From assembly GCA_050944255.1 (NCBI GenBank), contig JBMNQS010000052.1, positions 1-16,795 of the forward strand: a DNA stretch of 16,795 bases. Reading direction: 5' to 3'. Below the pieces are notes generated by a model. The model was not told the origin of the DNA, searched no databases, and worked only from the letters and a program-made list of their open reading frames with translations. Shown in pieces: positions 12,995 to 16,795 of the stretch (positions are counted from its first letter, which is position 1; every line of letters begins with the position of its first letter). This DNA comes from JBMNQS01 sp050944255. GTDB taxonomy: Bacteria; Bacillota; Clostridia; Christensenellales; Maliibacteriaceae. The position numbers and the translations under genes are program-made.

Positions 12995-13035
12995 AAAAAA
13001 AGGAAACGGCCGTTTTTTTTGCGCGGCCGTTTTCC
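12995..13035 (-). terminator. Terminator of trxA
   Basis: Minus strand GGAAAACGGCCG (13035-13024) pairs with CGGCCGTTTCC (13012-13002) across an A-rich loop and is followed by T7 (13001-12995). About 70 bases beyond the thioredoxin stop. Confidence 0.8.
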
Positions 13036-13104
13036 GTCAAAACTCAGTTGCGTCATAAGGGTTGCGCCTTCGCGCATATCTCATAGGGAGGCACAGCCAC
13101 GGAC

Positions 13105-13422
13105 TCAGGAACGGTCAATCAGGTCCATGAAATGCTGTTTCGGCTTCACGCCGATGCTGCGCGCCACCTCTTTGCCATCTTTGAACAGGATCACGGTGGG
13201 GATGCTCATCACATTGTAGCTGGAAGCCAGCTGCATCTGATCGTCCACATTGACCTTGCCCACTTTGACATGCTCCATTTCTTCCTGCGCGATCTCTTGG
13301 ATGGTGGGCGCCAGCATGCGGCATGGCCCGCACCACTCGGCCCAGAAGTCCACCAGCACCGCGTCCTTAGATTGAAGCACTTCCTGATCGAAATTATTAC
13401 TCGTGAATTCTATAACCGCCAT
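13105..13422 (-). CDS. trxA: Thioredoxin
   Basis: A 105-residue thioredoxin, the standard length. The active site WCGPC is at residues 30-34, after LVDFWAE with the buried Asp25; cis-Pro is in SIPTVILFKDG; the C-terminal helix ends KQHFMDLID. It reduces disulfides in cytoplasmic proteins and is itself reduced by thioredoxin reductase, which is not in this window. ATG at 13422 lies 8 bases after AGGAGG; an upstream in-frame TTG two codons earlier is inferior. Divergent from ccdA, whose product takes electrons from cytoplasmic thioredoxin, so the two share function as well as the promoter region. Followed by its own terminator. Confidence 0.95.
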   Translation of the reverse strand: MAVIEFTSNNFDQEVLQSKDAVLVDFWAEWCGPCRMLAPTIQEIAQEEMEHVKVGKVNVDDQMQLASSYNVMSIPTVILFKDGKEVARSIGVKPKQHFMDLIDRS

Positions 13423-13469
13423 GGTCAAGACCTCCTTATTTAAAGGGCATTTCGCCTTTTTACGGTATC

Positions 13470-13498
13470 AGTATACCCGATGCGGAGCACTTTAATCT
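13470..13498 (-). promoter_or_regulatory. trxA promoter (activator-dependent type)
   Basis: Minus strand -10 TATACT (13475-13470); the -35 position (13498-13493, AGATTA) is poor, which fits a promoter needing an activator bound at the adjacent dyad. Confidence 0.5.
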
Positions 13499-13513
13499 GT
13501 AACCAAGTCACAG
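13497..13513. promoter_or_regulatory. Crp/Fnr-type dyad shared by the divergent trxA and ccdA promoters
   Basis: CTGTAACCAAGTCACAG is a 17-bp dyad (arms CTGTAAC and GTCACAG, one mismatched pair). Its centre (13505) is 29-30 bases from the first base of both TATACT boxes (13534 on plus, 13475 on minus), i.e. near -41 for both predicted starts, the class II activator position. Half-sites TGTRAC/GTYACA resemble CRP half-sites but are one base closer together. The neighbouring Crp/Fnr-type protein is the obvious candidate to bind it. Confidence 0.5.
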
Positions 13514-13539
13514 AAGGAGCGCCGGATTTATGATATACT
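13511..13539 (+). promoter_or_regulatory. ccdA-tlpA promoter, extended -10
   Basis: TGATATACT (13531-13539) is an extended -10 with hexamer TATACT; the -35 position (13511-13516, CAGAAG) is non-consensus and overlaps the dyad. Start predicted near 13546, ~27 bases before the ccdA ATG. Confidence 0.5.
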
Positions 13540-13572
13540 AAAGCAAAATTCAAGCTATGAAGGAGCCGCTCG

Positions 13573-14238
13573 ATGCAGTACCTGATCTCGTTTCTAGAAG
13601 GCATCATTACGTTTATATCGCCGTGCCTTTTGCCGATGCTGCCGGTGTACATATCCTATTTTGCCGGCGGCGGCGCAGGCACGGACAAAAAGACGGCGCG
13701 TAACGCCCTGGGCTTCATCGCAGGGTTCACCGTTGTCTTCACGCTGCTGGGCGCCTTTGCCGGCGCCATCGGCGGCCTGCTTGCGCGGCACCGGACCGCC
13801 GTGAACATCGTAACGGGCCTGATCGTCATCTTCTTCGGGCTGAATTTTCTCGGCGTATTCAAATTCAGCTTATTCTCCGGGCCAAAGAGCGCGGCCGCCG
13901 AGGGCAGGAACATGGGCTTTTTCTCAAGCCTGGCCTTCGGGATGGTGTTTTCCATCAGCTGGACGCCCTGCGTAGGCGCGTTTTTAGGCTCGGCGCTGAT
14001 GCTGGCATCCCAGCAGGGCTCGGTGCTGGCCGGTATTGTGATGCTGCTGTTCTACAGTCTCGGCCTGGGCGTCCCCTTTATTTTATCGGCCCTGCTCCTG
14101 TCCAGGCTCAAGGGTTCTTTTGACTTTATCAAACGCCACTACCGCATCATCAACATTGTCTGCGGCGCATTTTTGATTCTCGTGGGCATCCTGATGATGA
14201 CCGGCCAGCTGGGACGCTGGCTGGCACTGTTGGCATAA
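13573..14238 (+). CDS. ccdA: CcdA-family transmembrane thiol-disulfide electron carrier
   Basis: A 221-residue membrane protein with six hydrophobic segments. The two redox Cys lie in the family motifs FISPCLLPMLPVYISYF (Cys18, TM1) and SISWTPCVGAFLGSA (Cys133, TM4), the typical half-repeats of CcdA. It takes electrons from cytoplasmic thioredoxin and passes them to an extracytoplasmic thioredoxin-like partner. ATG with GAAGGAG upstream. The partner is almost certainly the TlpA/ResA-like protein encoded 9 bases downstream in the same operon, and trxA is transcribed divergently from the same region, so all three parts of the relay are together. Cytochrome c maturation is the classical use, but no c-type cytochrome or heme-lyase gene is visible here. 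Confidence 0.93.
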   Translation: MQYLISFLEGIITFISPCLLPMLPVYISYFAGGGAGTDKKTARNALGFIAGFTVVFTLLGAFAGAIGGLLARHRTAVNIVTGLIVIFFGLNFLGVFKFSLFSGPKSAAAEGRNMGFFSSLAFGMVFSISWTPCVGAFLGSALMLASQQGSVLAGIVMLLFYSLGLGVPFILSALLLSRLKGSFDFIKRHYRIINIVCGAFLILVGILMMTGQLGRWLALLA

Positions 14239-14247
14239 GGAGGCCGT

Positions 14248-14925
14248 ATGCAAACCAATCATCCACCTGAGGCAAACCAAAACACCCCGCCGAAAAAATC
14301 CGGCACGCTGCCGGTCGTGCTGATCATTCTGGTGGTCATTGCCGGGAGCTACCTGATCTACACGGCCCTTTCGGGCCGGTACGGCGCTGCGGGCCTGTCC
14401 ACACCCCCGGCCGCGACCACGCCCACGGCGGATGCGGCGCCCAGCGCTTCCGCGGACGGTCCGCCCGCTTCCCCGTCGCCTTCCCAGCCGCAGAAGCAGA
14501 TGGCGCCGGACTTCACCGTCCAGGATGAAAACGGCGACGGCGTCACGCTGTCCGACCAGTTGGGAAAGCCTGTCATCATCAATTTCTGGGCCAGCTGGTG
14601 CCCGCCGTGCGTCGGCGAAATGCCGGACTTCCAGGAACTTTACGACATCTACGGGCAGGACGTGGCCCTTATGATGATCAACCTGACCGACGGCGCCCGT
14701 GAAACCAAAGAGACGGCCCGCGCGTTTATTGACGGGCAGGGGTACAATTTCCCCGTATACTACGATATCGATTCGCAGGCCTCGTCCGTCTATGGGATCA
14801 ATTCCATACCGCAGACCTTTTTCATCGACGCGGAGGGTTATCTCATTGCCTACAAGCAGGGAATGGTTTCGCAAGAGGAGCTTTTGACGGGCATTGAGAT
14901 GGTCGGCGTGGCGTTAAAGCCCTAG
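14248..14925 (+). CDS. Membrane-anchored TlpA/ResA-like thiol-disulfide oxidoreductase
   Basis: A 225-residue protein. A short cytoplasmic Pro/Asn-rich tail is followed by one transmembrane helix (about 21-41), a ~40-residue Ala/Pro/Ser/Thr-rich flexible linker (about 51-83), and a TlpA-type thioredoxin domain starting APDFTVQDENGDGVTLSDQLGKP. The active site is WCPPC (117-121) after INFWASW, and the cis-Pro is in INSIPQTFFID. The Cys-Pro-Pro-Cys site and AhpC/TlpA-like insert fit a reductase facing outward. It likely receives electrons from CcdA and keeps extracytoplasmic protein thiols reduced. ATG four bases after AAGGAGG; second gene of the ccdA operon, followed by a bidirectional terminator. 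Confidence 0.92.
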   Translation: MQTNHPPEANQNTPPKKSGTLPVVLIILVVIAGSYLIYTALSGRYGAAGLSTPPAATTPTADAAPSASADGPPASPSPSQPQKQMAPDFTVQDENGDGVTLSDQLGKPVIINFWASWCPPCVGEMPDFQELYDIYGQDVALMMINLTDGARETKETARAFIDGQGYNFPVYYDIDSQASSVYGINSIPQTFFIDAEGYLIAYKQGMVSQEELLTGIEMVGVALKP

Positions 14926-14953
14926 CGCCCGCGGCGGCCGGAAAATTAAAAAA

Positions 14954-14986
14954 ACGCGCGGCGGCAATCGCATGCCCGCCGCGCGT
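14954..14986. terminator. Bidirectional intrinsic terminator
   Basis: ACGCGCGGCGG (14954-14964) pairs with CCGCCGCGCGT (14976-14986) around an 11-base loop. A-run on the left side gives T7 for the minus-strand hydrolase gene; a T-run lies 8 bases beyond on the plus strand. It separates the convergent tlpA-like and hydrolase genes. Confidence 0.85.
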
Positions 14987-14999
14987 CTCCATTCTTTTT

Positions 15000-15938
15000 T
15001 CACTGCATGTACGCGGAGATAAAATCAAACACCTGACGCCAGTAGGCATCCCCCAGCGCCGCCGCCGAACCGGCGTGGCCCGCCCCTTCCACCAGGAGCT
15101 TTTTCTTGGGCGCCGCGCAGGCCTCGTACACCTCATCGAGCATATGGGGCGGAACGAATGTATCGCGGCTGCCGTGGATAAACAGCGTGGGCGTCACCGA
15201 TTTTTTCAGTTGACGCACGCTGGAGGCTTCCCCCAGCCAGTATCCGGCCCGAAGCTGGGTCACAAGGCTGCCGCAGGCCACTACCGGCGCCGCCGGTATC
15301 TTTTTCAGGAACATTTTCGCCTGGTAGATAAACTCCTGCCTGACCGACGAATACCCGCAGTCCTCCACAATCACCCGCACGTTGTCCGGCAATTTCTCGC
15401 CGGAGGCCATCATCACCGCGGCGCCGCCCATGGACACGCCGAACAGCGCCACGTTTTTGGGCCGGTACCGCGCGTTGATCTCGCCGATCCACTCCACGAT
15501 ATCCAGCCGGTCATGCCAGCCCATGCCGATGTATCTGCCCTGGCTCTTGCCGTGGCCCCTGAAGTAGGGCAAAAGAAGGTTGTAGCCCCGCTTGTGAAAT
15601 TCCATGGCCGCCCAGGCCATGGAGGATGCGCCGGCCGTATACCCATGGCACAGCACGCACCAGTTGCCTGAGGTGTCCTCATGCTCCATCACGTAGGCGC
15701 ACAGGTTCAGATGATCATAGGACCTGATGATCATTTCCCTTCTGGGCGCGTTTTCAAACCACGCTTCAAAGGCGTCCTCCCCCAAAGCCGCTTCCTGGGC
15801 CTTGACGCGGTTATGTTCGGCGGAAAACACTTCGCTCTTGTCCCGATGCGGGTTCAGCGACAGGTTATAATAGTAGTTTCCCACGGCCAGCGCCAGCGCG
15901 GCCAGTACCACCGGCACAATCAAAGCGATCCATCCCAT
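15000..15938 (-). CDS. Membrane-anchored alpha/beta hydrolase
   Basis: A 312-residue protein with one N-terminal membrane helix (residues 3-24, uncleaved-type signal) and an alpha/beta hydrolase fold. The oxyanion loop is CHGYTAG (97-103), the nucleophile elbow GVSMGG with Ser169, the acid Asp259 in HGSRDTFVPP and the catalytic His288 in GAGHAGS; the triad is complete. RGHGKSQGRYIGMGWHDRLDI is typical of the BAAT/serine aminopeptidase-like group of Firmicutes membrane hydrolases (YqkD/YfhR-like). Substrate unknown; esterase, thioesterase or peptidase are all possible. ATG at 15938, with a moderate GGAAAGG site. It follows the small membrane protein gene by 23 bases, so the two are probably cotranscribed. 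Confidence 0.9.
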   Translation of the reverse strand: MGWIALIVPVVLAALALAVGNYYYNLSLNPHRDKSEVFSAEHNRVKAQEAALGEDAFEAWFENAPRREMIIRSYDHLNLCAYVMEHEDTSGNWCVLCHGYTAGASSMAWAAMEFHKRGYNLLLPYFRGHGKSQGRYIGMGWHDRLDIVEWIGEINARYRPKNVALFGVSMGGAAVMMASGEKLPDNVRVIVEDCGYSSVRQEFIYQAKMFLKKIPAAPVVACGSLVTQLRAGYWLGEASSVRQLKKSVTPTLFIHGSRDTFVPPHMLDEVYEACAAPKKKLLVEGAGHAGSAAALGDAYWRQVFDFISAYMQ

Positions 15939-15961
15939 GCCTTTCCCCCGCTTTCTGCCTT

Positions 15962-16438
15962 TTAAATGTCTTTATCTTTAAGCGATTTCATGTCATGCCA
16001 GTTGACGGGCCAGTGTCCCGCGGCCAGCACCGCGGCCGCCGCACCCAGCCACAATTGGCGGCTCCAGAGCGCCATGAAGAAGAACGCCAGTACGGGAAAC
16101 ACCGCCATGGGGATCGGTATGCCCCATAAGCTCTTGTAAAGTAGCGCGTAAGCGCGGCCTGCGGCTATGTAGCGTACCCACAGCGCGTAATAAAGGATCA
16201 TGCACGCCGCCGTCAATGCCGCCCAGAGCCCAAAACCATGCGCTAAAAAATTCCCGCCGCTCAGGACGGCCAGCGCAATGCAGGCCATCTGCCCGGTCTT
16301 TTCCAATACGCCAAACAAATGCCCGGCGCCGGTCCCGGCCGCCTCGGGTACATTTCTGGGCGGAAACAGCAGCCAGTACAGTATGCTGGGCAGTATGATC
16401 AAAAGCGCCAATATCGTTCCAATCAGCGAAAAACCCAA
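15962..16438 (-). CDS. Polytopic membrane protein, function unknown
   Basis: A 158-residue protein with about five hydrophobic segments (near residues 5-25, 48-65, 68-90, 105-125 and 128-145) and a short charged C-terminus (HDMKSLKDKDI). I do not recognise a named family. The only sensible start is TTG at 16438, eight bases after a perfect GGAGG; no ATG or GTG occurs before the first membrane segment is complete. It is the first gene of a probable two-gene unit with the membrane-anchored alpha/beta hydrolase, so the two may act on the same membrane substrate, but nothing in the sequence proves this. No promoter is evident: a repeat array begins about 30 bases upstream and may have displaced or supplied it. 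Confidence 0.75.
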   Translation of the reverse strand: MGFSLIGTILALLIILPSILYWLLFPPRNVPEAAGTGAGHLFGVLEKTGQMACIALAVLSGGNFLAHGFGLWAALTAACMILYYALWVRYIAAGRAYALLYKSLWGIPIPMAVFPVLAFFFMALWSRQLWLGAAAAVLAAGHWPVNWHDMKSLKDKDI

Positions 16439-16465
16439 GGAGAAACCCTCCTTTTATCCGATTTG

Positions 16466-16794
<329 letters not shown>

Positions 16795-16795
16795 C

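Larger units (their letters stand above)
12721..13104. other. Intergenic region between Crp/Fnr-type gene and trxA
   Basis: About 380 bases with no convincing gene. It contains an A+T-rich stretch (12721-12765) with a second TATAAT on the plus strand (12736-12741), a small hairpin CCTGAAAA/TTTTCAGG (12822-12839), a perfect 32-bp palindrome (12879-12910) and the trxA terminator (12995-13035). Frames on the plus strand here are without ribosome binding sites. Confidence 0.5.

Noticed and set aside
12747..13058. Plus-strand frames with a hydrophobic beginning between the Crp/Fnr-type gene and trxA
   Set aside because: No ribosome binding site, the frames run through a palindrome and the trxA terminator, and the composition is repeat-like.

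Overview
The window looks like a contig-end fragment from an anaerobic, fairly high-G+C member of the Clostridia (Firmicutes), most likely a gut commensal. The basis is strong AGGAGG-type ribosome binding sites, TTGACA/TATAAT-type promoters, lipoprotein-type solute-binding proteins, a desulfoferrodoxin (an anaerobe's superoxide defence), Bacillus/Clostridia-type Xpt and BMP-family transporters, and hairpin-rich dispersed intergenic repeats. Order-level placement cannot be made from the sequence alone. The last 62 readable G's before the final base are almost certainly an assembly artefact.

Layout, left to right. (1) 1-2059: two tandem HAD-family hydrolases on the minus strand (the second runs off the left edge), a DUF3267-type membrane zincin on the minus strand, and a 47-residue conserved-looking small protein on the plus strand that ends at a perfect bidirectional terminator. 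(2) 2096-4526: a polar amino-acid ABC importer operon on the minus strand (binding protein, permease, ATPase), with a dispersed hairpin repeat inserted between binding protein and permease. (3) 4593-10206: a five-gene minus-strand operon, xpt - BMP lipoprotein - double ATPase - permease - permease, i.e. a purine nucleoside importer coupled to purine base salvage, with a good promoter before xpt, an internal hairpin after the BMP gene and a strong terminator at the end. (4) 10405-10860: a stand-alone TfoX C-terminal-domain protein with a long leader. (5) 11046-14986: a redox island: desulfoferrodoxin, a Crp/Fnr-family regulator and thioredoxin on the minus strand, and divergently CcdA plus a membrane-anchored TlpA/ResA-like oxidoreductase on the plus strand. 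(6) 14954-16438: a membrane-anchored alpha/beta hydrolase and a small polytopic membrane protein on the minus strand. (7) 16466-16795: an array of hairpins (repeat element) ending in poly-G.

How the genes work together: the redox island pairs cytoplasmic thioredoxin with CcdA, which passes electrons across the membrane to the TlpA-like protein. The trxA and ccdA promoters are divergent and share a single dyad placed about 41 bp from both predicted start sites, the textbook class II position for a Crp/Fnr-type activator, and a Crp/Fnr-type regulator gene lies next door. This shared-site arrangement is the most interesting regulatory feature I see. Other points worth a look are a natural loss of the catalytic-loop lysine in the superoxide reductase, a ribosome-binding-site hairpin on the 47-residue gene, a long structured leader before desulfoferrodoxin, and the repeat family. 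I did not find a clearly new multi-gene system, phage, CRISPR array, tRNA or rRNA.
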